Positions 1-10,881 of a stretch of 64,000 nucleotides of DNA are shown in pieces; within the stretch, counting starts at the first letter, position 1, and each line of letters opens with the position of its first letter. A model generated the notes under the pieces. It was not told the DNA's origin and searched no databases. It saw only the letters and a list, made by a program, of their open reading frames with translations. Both the position numbers and the translations under genes were made by a program. Source of the DNA: Oreohelix idahoensis (taxonomy: Eukaryota; Mollusca; Gastropoda; Stylommatophora; Oreohelicidae); the NCBI GenBank assembly GCA_024509875.1, contig JAMPIV010018952.1, positions 62,001 to 126,000 of the forward strand, in the 5' to 3' direction.

Positions 1-1558
1 ATGTTGTTTGCACCTCGTTTTCCGCTGATAGCTTTAGTTATTTTATAAACTGTGCTTTGTTCATTTCTCAGTGCTGCCTCTTCTGCCTGTCTTGCAAGGT
101 CATCCAGAAATGTCCTTTTGTCAGCACGGGTTTGACGTTTTACTTCCTTGTCCAGCTGACTGTACTGTTCACTGTATATTGCCTTTAACCTGGGAGACTT
201 AGCTTCTGTTTTCTTCCTTTTCATTTCCTTTCTCTTCGCTATTGTGTTTAGCGTTTCTGGTGTTATCCAGTCTTGGCTCTTTCTTTCCTGGAATCCCAAG
301 CATGACTTGCTGCTTTCTTTGTATATTGTTGAGATGGTGTTGCATTTCTGGTCCACATCGTCGGTCTCTGTTCTTTCCTGGCTTTTGGTAATCAGATATC
401 GCCTCTTTACGTCGACCATGAACGCTTTTCTGGTGAGGGGGTCCTTAAGTTTCGTGATGTTATATCTTTTCTGTTTGACTGCAACTGGTCCAGCAGCTCT
501 GAGTTTCACCTTCAGTCTTGCTACTACTAGGTGATGATCACTTCCCACATCTGCGCCTCTTCTTACTTTCACGTCTTGTAGTGCATGTCTCCATCTGCCA
601 TTGATCATTATGTGATCTATCTGGTTTTTGTCTCATCCATTTGGTGATTCCCATGTTAACTTGTGCACTTCTTTGTGTTGAAAAAGTGTTCCTCCAATGA
701 CCAGGTTGTTAATACTGCAGAAGCTTATTAATTTGTCCCCATTCTCATTTACTGTTCCACTGCCGCATTTCCCCATTACTCTTTCGTTATAATTATTATG
801 TGTTCCAACTTTCGCATTTAGGTCTCCCATTACTATAATAAGATCGTACCTGGGTACAGTTTCCATTTCCTTTTGTATCTGTTGATAGAACTCGTCCTTG
901 ATCTCTTCATCGCTGTCGTTTGTTGGTGCATAGCATTGTATAATTGTGGTGTTGGTGAATCTCCCCCTAAGTCTTGCTCTTATTAGTCTGTTGTTAATGG
1001 GTTTCCATTCCAGTAGAGACCCTTCCATTCCTTTCTTAAGGATAATGGCTACACCTTCGTTGTGCTGACCGTCTTCTCTACCAGAATAAAGTACTGTTTC
1101 CCCTGTAGCTGTTTTTATTCTCCCCATCCCTGTCCATCTGCTCTCGCTTATTCCCAGGATATGTAGTTTGTAATTCCTCATCTCTGCCGTGATCTGTCTC
1201 AGCTTTCCTGCCTCATTCATAGTTCTGACATTCCAAAAACCAATTTTGGTTTCGTGTTTTGCGGTCTGGGCATCCGTTTTCATGCCAGTGGCTTCCTTTC
1301 GGCTTTCACCACTGTCAGTCATACGAGCCTGAGACTCCGGATGTCCGTCCCGCATCAAAGTATTTTCATTTATTGCTGTTTCCGTAACGTGTGCGATTTT
1401 TTACACAGACAGGGGTGTCGGCCCTGTGCTAAAACCCCCAACCTGGAGGACCAGGGTACCAGCTTTTGTCTGACCCCTACCCACGTAGACCAGTCCAGCA
1501 TGGTTGAACCTACCAGGAGTAAAACTCCCACTGGCATTGCTCTGGGGATTATCAGGGT
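1..1558 (-). mobile_element. RTE-type LINE (family 1), copy A, cut by window edge
   Basis: Non-LTR retrotransposon read on the minus strand; the window start cuts it in the linker between endonuclease and reverse transcriptase. It matches the full-length copy at 29993-38776 along its whole length, including a short 5' leader that ends near 1558. The endonuclease part (1358 to about 633) has the apurinic-like endonuclease signatures [16 protein letters not shown] and [10 protein letters not shown]. The frame breaks at about 631, where the Arg codon after WESPNG is TGA instead of CGA; the same frame then continues with [17 protein letters not shown] and GSDHHLVVA. So it is a dead copy with at least one nonsense change. 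Members of this clade nick DNA and prime reverse transcription on the target. Confidence 0.88.
633..1358 (-). pseudogene. LINE family 1 endonuclease fragment, ends at nonsense codon
   Basis: 241-residue open part of the copy A ORF. It starts like copy B (MMRDGHPES here, MLRDGHSES there) and carries the endonuclease/exonuclease/phosphatase fold motifs at about residues 40-230, including the catalytic GDLNAK. The stop follows WESPNG, where copy B reads on through [10 protein letters not shown]. Downstream coding similarity continues to base 1, so this is one broken gene and not a short protein. Confidence 0.85.
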
Positions 1559-1599
1559 AAGTCTGTCATTGTCATCTTCATTTTCCTGTGTGTCCCTTA

Positions 1600-1815
1600 C
1601 AGTTCAAGAAGCCACCACTGTAGCTGGTCCCCGTGTAGGGAGCCTGCACCAAGCATTCGCATGCTCCTGAAATGGTAGTTTCTGAGGCAATTTCTTTTAC
1701 ATCTTGAGGTTGCCAGCCTCATACACAACCTCACATTAGTCACCTTGTACAACATGCCTGAATGTTCAGTAGTCCTATTCTTTCTTTGTCTCTCCAGAGA
1801 CCCTTGTTAACTACA
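1600..1815 (-). repeat. LINE family 2 3'-UTR-type repeat
   Basis: Minus-strand copy of a dispersed repeat whose consensus runs through a GGGACTACT-like block, a CGGGCATGTCATACAAG block and GGTTGTGCATGGGGCTGGCAA. Other copies lie near 2590-2760, 6025-6140, 17610-17780, 40210-40470, 41065-41215 and 52615-52770. At 17387-17780 and 40210-40937 it directly follows the end of an RT reading frame, so I read it as the 3' untranslated part of LINE family 2. Confidence 0.6.
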
Positions 1816-1852
1816 CAGGACATTAAAGTCTATGTTCTTCATTTGTGTAGCC

Positions 1853-2155
1853 GCTGTAGTGCAGTGGTTAGTGCACTAGCTTCCTAGCTCGGTGGTCTAT
1901 GGTTCGATCCCCAGTTGAGGTGGGACTTTTTAGACCGCAGATGGCTCCGAGGTCGACCCAGCCTCATGAATTGGGTTCCAGAGTAATTCTGGGAAGGTTA
2001 CGGCGGCTGGCGTGATGCTGACCACATCACCCCTAGTGTGCCTTATATGGGCCTAACACCATATTCCCAATATGCCTCAGTGGGTGTGTAACAGGATCCT
2101 TTATCTCCTACCTCTTCAGTTGTGTGTCACATCGGATCCAAGAGGACCACCTGTT
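1853..2155 (+). mobile_element. tRNA-derived SINE (family E)
   Basis: The tRNA-like head has a good Pol III A box (TAGTGCAGTGG, 1857-1867) and a perfect B box (GGTTCGATCCC, 1901-1911) 33 bases apart. A non-tRNA body follows to about 2155. The acceptor stem is not complementary and the body is long, so it is a SINE and not a tRNA gene. I saw no second full copy in the window. Confidence 0.75.
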
Positions 2156-2589
2156 GGTTTGTTAAAATAATATTCTGGAGTTTAAAAAATGGAATATGTT
2201 GATCCTATGTATTGTAAGTTAAGTAGCCAAATGTACGGGAAACTGAATAGAACTGAAATTGCACGTAGATTGTATGCAAGTTGCTGTCTCAGTAAAGTGG
2301 TTCTCATACTGGGGACATCTGGTGTGACTCACAGTCTATATTGTTCCTATTAGTGGTTTGTTAACTTCCAGATCCATAGATGAATGGATTATGGATATGC
2401 ATATGGGACACAATACGAAAGTAAAATGAATGTGCAGCATTTAAAGAAAGGGGCATGCAATCCTCTTTTTATCACTACTATACCTAGATGCCATTGTAAT
2501 TAATAAAAAATATTATATATAATATAATATAAGTTTGAAAGTTTGAAAAATTGCCAGAATACAGAGAGATTCTGAGTGCACAGTTGCTG

Positions 2590-2765
2590 AAAACAGTCTG
2601 AATGTATAAGGGTGCTCCGTACAGTTCCCAAGAGTCTCTGAGGAGACAGAGGAAGACTAGGACTATTATTCCCTTCAGGCATGTCATGAGGGGCAACTAA
2701 TATGAAGTTGTATATGGGGGCTGGCAACTTCATCATGTAAAATACATTGCTATTGAAACCATCAG
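2590..2765 (+). repeat. LINE family 2 3'-UTR-type repeat
   Basis: Plus-strand copy of the dispersed repeat also seen at 1600-1815 and 17610-17780. It holds the pieces GTACAGTTCCCAAGAGTCTC, GGCATGTCATGAGGGGCAAC and CTGGCAACTTCATCATGTAA. The overlapping 70-92 residue minus-strand frames are chance. Confidence 0.55.
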
Positions 2766-2789
2766 TGCAAGAGCACATGAATCTTCAAC

Positions 2790-3225
2790 TGAAATGTCAA
2801 ACCAGTCCTATTGTATGGTTCTGAAACATGGAGAACAGCAAAAATTAACAACCAAAAAAGCTACAGACTTTCATAAATGCATGCTTATATAGAATAGAAG
2901 GATTGAAGTGGGATGACAAGATCACAAATGTGAAATTGATGTCAAAAAACCAGACAGAGACAGGTGGAACAAGAGATGAGAAGAAGATGATGGCGATTGA
3001 TAGGACACTTATTTGAGGAAACTTATTGATAGCATTACCAGCCAGTCCTTGTTCTGGAATTCAAAGGGTAAAAGAAATAGAGGTAGACCAAAGAACACAT
3101 GGAGAAGAGAACTGGAGACAGAAATGAAAATGATGAAGACACGGAAAGACCTTGAGCTGATGTCACATGACAAGAGGATGTGGCATGTGTTTGTTAAAGG
3201 CCTATGCTCCTTGTGGAGCTAAAGG
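2790..3225 (+). pseudogene. LINE family 3 RT C-terminal fragment
   Basis: Degraded C-terminal end of a non-LTR reverse transcriptase. Across two frames it shows the typical tail of these proteins: a YGSETWR-like motif, KKLQ, and then [19 protein letters not shown] in the open stretch 3013-3222. Related copies are at 3850-4345, 48040-48310, 55735-56080, 60545-60890 (+) and 61170-61610 (-). It is 5'-truncated and has stops and frameshifts. The palm-domain catalytic residues are absent. Confidence 0.75.
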
Positions 3226-3607
3226 GTGTTGATGATGACTTGTGATTTAAAATTACAGTGGGGCCCCAACATCCTATGGTAATTTTATCCACAAAACCCT
3301 TCGTATTGTTGAAAGTGTCATACTCTGAAACAAATAACACATTGCTTTACTGTAATTCATTCCAAACCCTTGACAGGTGACCCCCCAACAAAACATGAAA
3401 TCAGTATTTCGTACACATCTGACAAAAAAGTAGCAGACGAGAAAAGTTGGTACAACAGCAAAATGCTGGACACTATTAAAGAACTGAAATGAAGAACTAA
3501 ATTTAATTCACAGCTGATATCAGTACAACCGTGACATTTTTCCCACCTTGTGAGAAAATGCGCCAGGTCTCTTAAGGTGCTCATGCAGCTGTGGTTTCTG
3601 TTGCACT

Positions 3608-3721
3608 ATGTTTCACATGATAAAACTTTCAGCCATGTGTTCAACATGTTTCACATGATAAAACTTTCAGCCATGTGTTCAACATGTTTCACATGATAAA
3701 ACTTTCAGCCATGTGTTCAAC
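3608..3721. repeat. Minisatellite, 3 x 38 bp
   Basis: Three virtually identical head-to-tail copies of a 38-base unit beginning ATGTTTCACATGATAAAAC, starting at 3608, 3646 and 3684. The lack of divergence suggests a recent expansion. It lies between two fragments of LINE family 3. Confidence 0.9.
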
Positions 3722-3849
3722 ATCATATTACTTAGCTCTTAAATCGTGCACGAGGAAGCAGTGCTTGTATCCTTTACTTGTCTCCTCAAAGTCCTTTACT
3801 TGTCTACACATGGAGCTACATAAGCACGTTTGAGCTTTCAGTGCATTGG

Positions 3850-4345
3850 AAAACAAATGGAGATCAAGAGAAATAAAGTCCAACACAAAGATTAGAATCT
3901 CCAACTCAGATGTCAAGTCAGTCCAGCTGTATTGCTCTGAAACATGGAGAACAATGAAAATAACAACTAAAAAGCTACAGTCAGTCATAATTGGGTGCTT
4001 GCATGGAATAGAAGGATTGAAATGGTATCACGAGGTGACCAACGTGGAACTGATGACAAGACTCAGACAAGTGCCAGTGGAACAAGAGATGAGAAGAAGA
4101 TGCTGGTGATGGATAGGACACACACTGAGGGGACCTGCTGATAGCATTACTAGGCAGTCCTTGTTCTGGAATCCCCAGGTAAAGAAATGCGAAGGTAGAC
4201 CAAATAAACACATGGAGAAGAAAACTGGAGACAGAAGTAAAAATGATGAGGAGGGCGTGGAAAGAACTTGATCTGATGTCACATGACAGGGGGGGCATGG
4301 CATGTGTTTGTTGAAGGCCCAAGTTGCTTGGGGGAGCTAAGTTGT
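3850..4345 (+). pseudogene. LINE family 3 RT C-terminal fragment
   Basis: Second copy of the family 3 C-terminus. The open stretch 3846-4109 reads VQLYCSETWRTMKITTKKLQ and then PVEQEMRRRCW, followed by a stop inside the WIGHTLR motif. Further downstream are GRPNKH and WNPQ-like pieces in other frames. A short TTGATTGATTGATT run ends it at about 4355. It is non-functional. Confidence 0.75.
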
Positions 4346-4414
4346 ATTGATTGATTGATTAACCTCAGGGGCAAAGTCTGTCAGTTAAGGCTTGCCTTAC
4401 TTTTGGTCATATCT

Positions 4415-5268
4415 AAAGAGAATTGGGTATAAAATGGACAAATGGAAAATTCCTGGGGGACCTGGATTTCGCAGATGATGTAGCATTCTTAAGTTCAACA
4501 CCAAGACAATCCCAAGAAGCAATAAATAATTTGTGTCATCTCTCGGTTAAAATAGGTCTCCAAATAAATGCCTCTAAAACTAAAGCTATGAACTTTTCTA
4601 ACGAGACCTTTGATATCATCTTGAATGGGGAAAAACTACAGAAAGTTGAAAGTTTCAATTATTTAAGCAGTAAAATGACTCAGGATGGTGACACAACAAG
4701 AGAAATCCATACTAGAATTGCTTTGGCAGCTAGCGCCTTCAATAGATTATCTAACATTTGGAAATTACGATCATTGAATATACATACCAAGCTTCGTCTG
4801 TTTAATTCAAATGTTATCTCACTGTTAACATACGGCTGTGAGAGTTGGAAAATAACAAAATCATTGGAGAACAAGCTGAATACATTCGAGAACAAATGTC
4901 TTAGAAAACTCATGAACATCAGTTGGAAAGAATTCAAGACTAATCGACAAACAAGAGAAGACTCTAGGCAGAAATATGTCTCCGACTATATAAGGAAAAG
5001 ACGATGGTCATATATCGGTCATGTCCTACGAATGCAAAACAACAGAATACCACTACAGGCGCTCACTTGGGTTCCTGAGGGTAAGAGGAAAAAAGGAAGA
5101 CCAAAAGAAACACTCAGAAGAACAATAATAAGAGAAGGAAGAACGTTGGGCCTAAATAATGTGCAAGAGCTAAGAGGAGTGGCGTCACAACGAACAACCT
5201 GGAGAGCACTGGTTTCTGCCTTATGCGCCGTGTTTGGTGCTTAAAGAATTTATTATTATTATTATTAA
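4415..5268 (+). mobile_element. LINE family 4, 5'-truncated copy
   Basis: 5'-truncated non-LTR element whose 3' end is a (TTA)n tail after AAAGAATT. The same 3' end is at 27329-27565, and an overlapping 5' segment at 50999-51545. The coding part (4423-5244) is open to its natural stop, so the insertion is fairly young or the sequence is little decayed. Confidence 0.85.
4423..5244 (+). CDS. Reverse transcriptase C-terminal half, LINE family 4
   Basis: 273 residues from the RT palm to the C-terminus. [10 protein letters not shown] at about residues 16-25 holds the catalytic Asp pair. The rest is the usual thumb and C-terminal region: [45 protein letters not shown]. It ends in CAVFGA and a stop just before the (TTA)n tail. 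The first Met is not a true start, since the frame runs upstream; the copy at 50999 shows the missing [17 protein letters not shown] segment before it. A full enzyme would need the endonuclease and RT fingers, which are absent, so this copy cannot move itself. Confidence 0.82.
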   Translation: MGIKWTNGKFLGDLDFADDVAFLSSTPRQSQEAINNLCHLSVKIGLQINASKTKAMNFSNETFDIILNGEKLQKVESFNYLSSKMTQDGDTTREIHTRIALAASAFNRLSNIWKLRSLNIHTKLRLFNSNVISLLTYGCESWKITKSLENKLNTFENKCLRKLMNISWKEFKTNRQTREDSRQKYVSDYIRKRRWSYIGHVLRMQNNRIPLQALTWVPEGKRKKGRPKETLRRTIIREGRTLGLNNVQELRGVASQRTTWRALVSALCAVFGA

Positions 5269-5269
5269 A

Positions 5270-6180
5270 GAGAAAGCTACAAAGCTGAAAGGAAGAAATG
5301 AACAGAATATGCAGAATGCGCTACTTATGAGTTTTGAAATCTGAATTTATCGTGTGCGTATTTTTTTTTATTGTTCTTTCGGCTGTCAGTGATTCCAAAA
5401 ATTTTTTCTCTGGGCCGCATTTTCAGAATGAAAACTTGCTTGCGCACACAAAATTTTTTTATTGATAAATACCTTTAAAAAGAAAAAAATCAACTCCTAG
5501 CAGTGCTTTAATCAATAATATAGAACACAACTACTTTATAATATGACCATGAGAGATCCAGAAAGTATAAAATGATACAGCTACATAAAAACATGATTCA
5601 TGCACAAAAGATACCAATTTAATGAGAGGTATGAGCTTGTTTTTGTCAGATTAACTTTAAAATTTACATTATTTTAAACTATTTGTTTACTATTATTATT
5701 GAAATCTATTTGATATAAAAAAATTATATTACTGAATAAAATCTGGAAAATTCTATGGCTTTTTATACATATATTTCCCGTATCACATGTAACAAAATAA
5801 ATAAAAGAAATAAGAACATGACCTTCATATTTATGTCCTTAAAACCTTGATTTCTTTAAATCTTCCCACCACACCTGCCATCCTCTCATGCCACATCGTT
5901 AGGGAACCACTGAGCTAAGTCTTTAAGGGGAGAAGCAGCAGAGAATTTTAGCTTAATATCAGTCAAAATGTCCAAAATGGGCTAATTTTCTGATAATTTA
6001 GGAGGCCCCAAATCTCAATATCCCCCCAATGTAGTTCCCAGGGGTCTCTGATGAGACAAACAAAAAATAGAACTACTGACCCTTCACACATGTCATACAG
6101 GGTGACAGTTACGAGGTTGTGTGCATGGGGCTAATTGCTACAGTGGTGGCCGCAGCAAAAAGGAACGTGATTATGATAAT
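5270..6180. other. AT-rich spacer without a recognisable gene
   Basis: No convincing reading frame or tRNA-like element. A LINE family 2 UTR-type scrap lies at about 6025-6140 (GTAGTTCCCAGGGGTCTCTG and GGTTGTGTGCATGGGGCTA). The rest is A/T runs and unique-looking sequence. Confidence 0.5.
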
Positions 6181-6311
6181 TTTTTTTTTTTAAATAATAT
6201 TTTTTTTTATCGTATGCCCGCTATTACTCAAGGTGAAATCTCCAATTAATATGTCTAACCTGAGACTGACTTTACATGAGTATCCTCTTTTTCCCTGTAC
6301 AATGACAGGTG
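6181..6311 (-). mobile_element. tRNA-SINE family D, 3' part (split by the Ty3 element)
   Basis: Poly-T at 6181-6210 is the A-tail of a minus-strand SINE. The following GCCCGCTATTACTC and CTTTACATGAGTATCC match the 3' half of the complete family D copies at 23822 and 24214. The SINE resumes at 15181 after the LTR retrotransposon, with GGTG duplicated at the junction. Confidence 0.8.
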
Positions 6312-7654
6312 TGTACCCGTTTTACATACTGGATAAAGTTTATTTTATATTTTTATCTTTTCTCTTTTTATATATATTTCTGAAGAGTCATAATCGAGAA
6401 TACTGGTTTGGTTCACCAGAGGTATAAATTCTCTTCGATAATTTACGGGACCCAGGTTTTCATTGATTCAGTTTTCTTGGACTTTGAGTGGCATATAATG
6501 TAGTACTATCCATTATAAATGATCCAACTGAATGCAGAACTTTTAATAAAATTCAACGATCCAATGATGTCTGTAATAAACCATTGCAGAAAGTCCAATG
6601 TAAATTTTTATTTTACAAGTCTTCAATTTACACAGTTGTTTTCATCAAATATTTGTAATGTCGGTTGCAAATTAAAATGTCCTACTATATTATATTACGT
6701 TGGAAACTGGTATCAAAGAGTATTTGGTACCGGTATTATTCCAGTTTCGTATGTATCTGTTTATGTAATGCAAAGTGTCATCGTCAAAACCAACTAAGAA
6801 GCTGGTGTATTTTGCCGATGGGAGAATGGAAGACAATTAGGGAGCTAATCTCCAAAATAAAATTATTATTCTTTTTTGATCCATCAAAGCAGTCAGTGGC
6901 CATTATGCCTGGTGGCGTCTTGTAGGGCAACAACAAATTGATTGCACTTTGCTCGGTCGGCGGCCATCCTTTATACAGTGCCCCAACTCTGGTTCATTCT
7001 TTGCATCTCAGCCTCCACAGTCATCCGCCAACTTGTTTTTGGTCAGCCTCTCTTTCGTTTTCCTTCAGGGGTCCATAGCATAGCTGTTCTTGTGATGGCA
7101 TCGGGGTCTCTTCTGAGGACATGGCCAACCCAGCTCCAAAATAAAATGTTCAACCCTAAATCTAACAATGTTCGGCCTTAAACACAAATGACTTTGTTTG
7201 TCATTGTCGTATATATCAAATCGAACGAGTCCATACCATTTCTGTATCAATCAAGATACAATATCCAATGTCAGGGGGCAAGCCAGCTTGAGTCTATCTA
7301 AGTCCTCTTCAACAACGGTCTGTCTCAAAAACACAACCATCCTGTTGCAAGGTCAGTTAGCTAAAGACTGCTAAACATTAGTCTTCATACAGGATGTCTG
7401 ATAGTCCAATGAATCTATTGGCTAAGACCACTGCTTACAATCATTTGTGCACCACTTATGTATATGTCATCGTTACTACACTAGTTAAGTTTACGTCATT
7501 ATGTCGTCATTTCCTATAACTGTCTTTGGTGTCTATGTTAAGTTTCTTTTGTTTTATAGATTAATTATGAATTATGTCATCAGTCTCCGTTGTCTCTCAT
7601 GTTAGGTGAAAATGAGGGTATCTTTTATATAATGTCATCATCAGTCCGTTCACA
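6312..7654 (-). repeat. Ty3 element 3' LTR (left copy), with LINE insertion
   Basis: Matches 14112-15180 except for two things: a LINE fragment inserted at 6864-7133, and the loss of 16 bases near its left edge between two TGTACCC repeats. The outer end is TGTACCC and the inner end is TTCACA. Just inside it, on the element strand, lies GGCATGGGGACATA, a plausible polypurine tract. Confidence 0.9.
6864..7133 (-). mobile_element. LINE family 1, 5'-truncated 3' end
   Basis: A 270-base 3' terminal piece of the RTE LINE inserted in the Ty3 LTR. A 14-base target duplication CTCCAAAATAAAAT flanks it (6850-6863 and 7134-7147). It matches the C-terminal coding part and 3' end of the copies at 25803-26910 and 29993-30758. 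Its tail lies at the left, as expected for minus orientation. The insertion is younger than the LTR element. Confidence 0.88.
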
Positions 7655-8132
7655 TATGTCCCCATGCCATAAAAATGTATCTCAGAGACATTTTCCTGGC
7701 ACTATCATTCGGTCTATCTATGTATCATCTCAATTTCAGAGTTATAATAATAATAGTAAAAAAACACTTCAGAACGTGCATGTATGGGGAAACTTAAGAG
7801 CGAATGTCTGAAAGCACATCATCAGTTGAAGTATCATATAGAACAGGTCGTTAACGTGGCAAGGACCTCTTTACTTGGTTTAAATCCTGATGAAGGACTT
7901 GTAGTAAGTCAACATAAGTATCAACTGTTTGGCTTCACAACACGATAAAGAGCCGAAGGTCTCTTAAAGCTGGATCAGTTTCAGTAAGATCTTTGAGTGA
8001 TGGGTAATAACGCAGTCGTGGAGTCAGATACCTCCCTTACAAACTCGAATCTAGTTTAATCACAATGTATGAAATTTGCTGTAGCTCCGCAAAGGTTTAT
8101 GTAAAGGGGAAACGTTTCCGCCAAAATGCAAG

Positions 8133-9401
8133 TCACAGTTTGTCAGCTAATAATGACATGAGCAGGGATAAAAGCATTCCCTTATCCACGTGGGGTGAAA
8201 CATTGCGAGGAACTTGAACTGTTGGTGTGAGATGTGAAGAATCATCAATAATCATTTCTACATCACATGAGAGGCGTTTGGAATTCGTTTGTCTTCTACA
8301 TTTTTTAGGTTTTACATATATTTGATCTTGCGAAAATTTTGGAAGCTTGGCTACAGGGATGGAATTGGAAAATGAAGAATCGTATCTCCGTTTATCTGCT
8401 ACTTTTCGCATTTCTTTCATGTCCATCAAGGTGGTATCTGAAGCTGTAGTCACTGAATCGTTTTCTGAAATTACGGGTTTGGAGCAATCGATATTGGATG
8501 GTGTTGATAGTGTAGATTGAGGAAAATCAAGATTCATACTTGTTTCATTATGTTCGGTTCTATCATCAGCAGCAGTATGTTCTTGTCTTGAAATGAGACG
8601 CTGTCTAAGTTCTTGTAGGGGAACGTTATCTTCACTTGATGATGAACTTCTACAATCTTTAGCTCTTTGAATCGCATGATCCAACCGATGCGGTACAATT
8701 TCTGACTCTGAGGAAGAATGTTCTGATGTGTCTACTGCATCAGAAGAAGATGAAGAAGAAGATGGAGGTTGGGCTAACGTAGATAAACGAGTTGGTCTCT
8801 GGAACTGCGTCTCTGGGATATCAAGCAGTCGGTGATCATCCAGTCGCATCTGATTGACGTGAGCTTTTGTAGTGGAATCGCGTTCTTCGTTCAACAAGAT
8901 ATAATTAGTTGGAGAAGTTTGTTCCAATATTTTATATCCGGGTAACCATCGGTTGTCAAATTTATCCATCCTAACATGCTTCTTATAGTATACTTGGTCA
9001 CCTGGCTTGAATTCTTGCAGTGTAGAGGTTTTGTTACGGATCCTGGCTCGTTTAGCAAAAGCTTTTCGGACGTTTCTGTGAGCAATGACATGTGCCCTAT
9101 GTTTTTGCTGCAAAATAATCTGTATCGGACATTCACCTGTATATTTCCTCTGGGGAAGCAAGATGTTATCTAAAGGAAAATTTGGTTCTCGGCCATAAAG
9201 TAAGTAAAAAGGCGAGAATCCAGTTGAGTCATTGATGTTCATTCTGATGGCTTCTAAGGCTTGATTTATGTATATATCCCAATATTGGCTGTTCCCTTCC
9301 TTAAGTTTTGCTAATATGTCATGTAGGGTAGAGTGCATCCTTTTGTTTCTTCCATTTGTTTCTGGATGATAAAATGAGGTTTTCGTGTGTTTTATATTCA
9401 T
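8133..9401 (-). pseudogene. Ty3 integrase C-terminal half and Ser-rich tail
   Basis: 422-residue open stretch. It begins inside the integrase catalytic core just past the second catalytic Asp. The third acidic residue should sit in the NG-x-x-E-R motif near residue 20. Here the motif reads NGRNKRMH, so the catalytic Glu is Lys (AAA at 9344-9342). Next come FYLLYGREPNFPL and the C-terminal binding domain (GDQVYYKKHVRMDKFDNRW to about residue 165). A low-complexity Ser/Glu-rich tail runs to the stop at 8133. The true start lies upstream, beyond the stop at 9555. Confidence 0.85.
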
Positions 9402-9554
9402 TTTTCTTACTGTTGAGGCAAAAGGATCCCCTACGAACTGTTTGCCATTGTCGGTTATTATTCTCTGAGGACAGCCATGTCTCGGAATGAATTGTTGTAA
9501 GAAGATGTCTGTAATTAGAGCTGAAGTGACATTTTCTAAAGGAAAGCTCTCTGG

Positions 9555-10751
9555 TCACACAGAATATTGATCCACCAGGTGTAATATGTATTTGTGTCCG
9601 GACAAGGTAACTGGATACGGTCCCGATATGTCTAGACTAACGACTTCCATGGGATAACGTTGATATGACATTTCCTGAATCAGTGCTCTAATCATTCTCA
9701 TATTTCTGAGTTTACAAATTTTACACATTCCTACATATTCTATAATATCTTTTATCATAGTTGGCCAATAGTATCTCTTTGTAATGACGTCGAGAGTTTT
9801 ATCGCATCCGAAGTGACCATTTTCGTCGTGAAATATTTTCAATACAGTTGGTACCAAGGATGTGGGGATACATTTTTGCAGTAATCCATTTTCTCGGGGA
9901 CTGACATAATATAAAATATTGTCTTCTGGTAGTATCACATAGTCTCTCTCTTCTTTCGGATTGGTACGTACTTGTACTATAATCTTGGTTAATGCTTCGT
10001 CTTTCAGTTGTTCCTTCTTGAAGATTAGACACTGTTCAAAATCTCTAGATTCATCGCCATCATCAGTTCTCGAGTTCTCCGTAGGTTGTGTTTTCTGTTC
10101 TTGACTATCAGGAGGCCCAGCGTCTTGACTATGTTGGATGAAGTCAATGGCGGAGATTTCTTTCGCATTATCATCTATTTCAGTTAAGTCTTGTTGTTTC
10201 GGATCGTCCACGTCTGTAGGTTCAGGATATGGTATTCTCAATAATAAATCTGCGCATGTGTTTAGTCTATCTGGTAAATACTCAATCTTAGTATTGTAAT
10301 TTTGTAAACTGATAGCCCATGTCTGAAGTTTTTTGGGTTGTTCTTTAGGTTTAGTTAGCCAATTTACTAGAGGTTGGTGATCTGTTTTTATGATAACCGA
10401 AGTTCCTCTGATATAAAAGTCAAACTTCTGCAAAGCATAATGAATTACATAAGCTTCCTTCTCTATTGTCGTCCATTTTTGTTGAGTTCTGCTTAAGGCA
10501 TATGAAAGAAAGGCTATCGGTTTTTCTTGAAGAATATTGGCAATCACTGGTGGTTCATTTGGTGATATTTCTTGTACCAAACATGCTCCTATTGCAGTGT
10601 TGGAAGCATCACTATAGATGATCATCGGTTTTGTAATGTCTGGATGTGCCAGAAAAGGTATTGTGATTAGTGCTGACTTTAGATAGTCAAATGCTTTCTG
10701 ACATTTTTCTTCCCACCTGAATTGTGCATATTTCCTGGTTAAATTCAGCAA
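9555..10751 (-). pseudogene. Ty3 RNase H and integrase N-terminus
   Basis: 398-residue frame. Residues about 1-150 are the RNase H domain of Ty3-type pol (YSDASNTAIGACLVQ, KTDHQPLVNWL). A linker rich in Asp and Gln follows. Then comes the integrase zinc motif HHCC (FHDENGHFGCDKTL, MCKICKLRN), and the first catalytic Asp in VVSLDISGPY at about residue 375. A premature stop after VDQYSV cuts the integrase; the fold resumes in the next open stretch, which carries IITDNGKQF. Confidence 0.88.
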
Positions 10752-10881
10752 AGGTTTGGCTACTTTTGAGAAATTGATTATGTGCTTGCGATAGTAAGCA
10801 CAACACCCTATGAATCCTCTCTTGCCTTACATTTGTTGGTGGAGGTATTTTCTGTATTGCTGCAATCTTATCGTCATCTGG

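Noticed and set aside
1254..1670. 138-codon plus-strand frame
   Set aside because: Antisense to the LINE endonuclease and its leader.
1857..1911. Possible tRNA gene from A and B boxes
   Set aside because: No 7-bp acceptor pairing or anticodon arm; the sequence continues as a SINE body. The same applies to 23835, 24230, 61855 and 63143.
3608..3721. CRISPR-like array of direct repeats
   Set aside because: Units abut with no spacers and the DNA is eukaryotic; it is a minisatellite.
6233..6797. Small hydrophobic frames in the left LTR
   Set aside because: They lie in noncoding LTR DNA and their copies in the right LTR are not better preserved than the surroundings.
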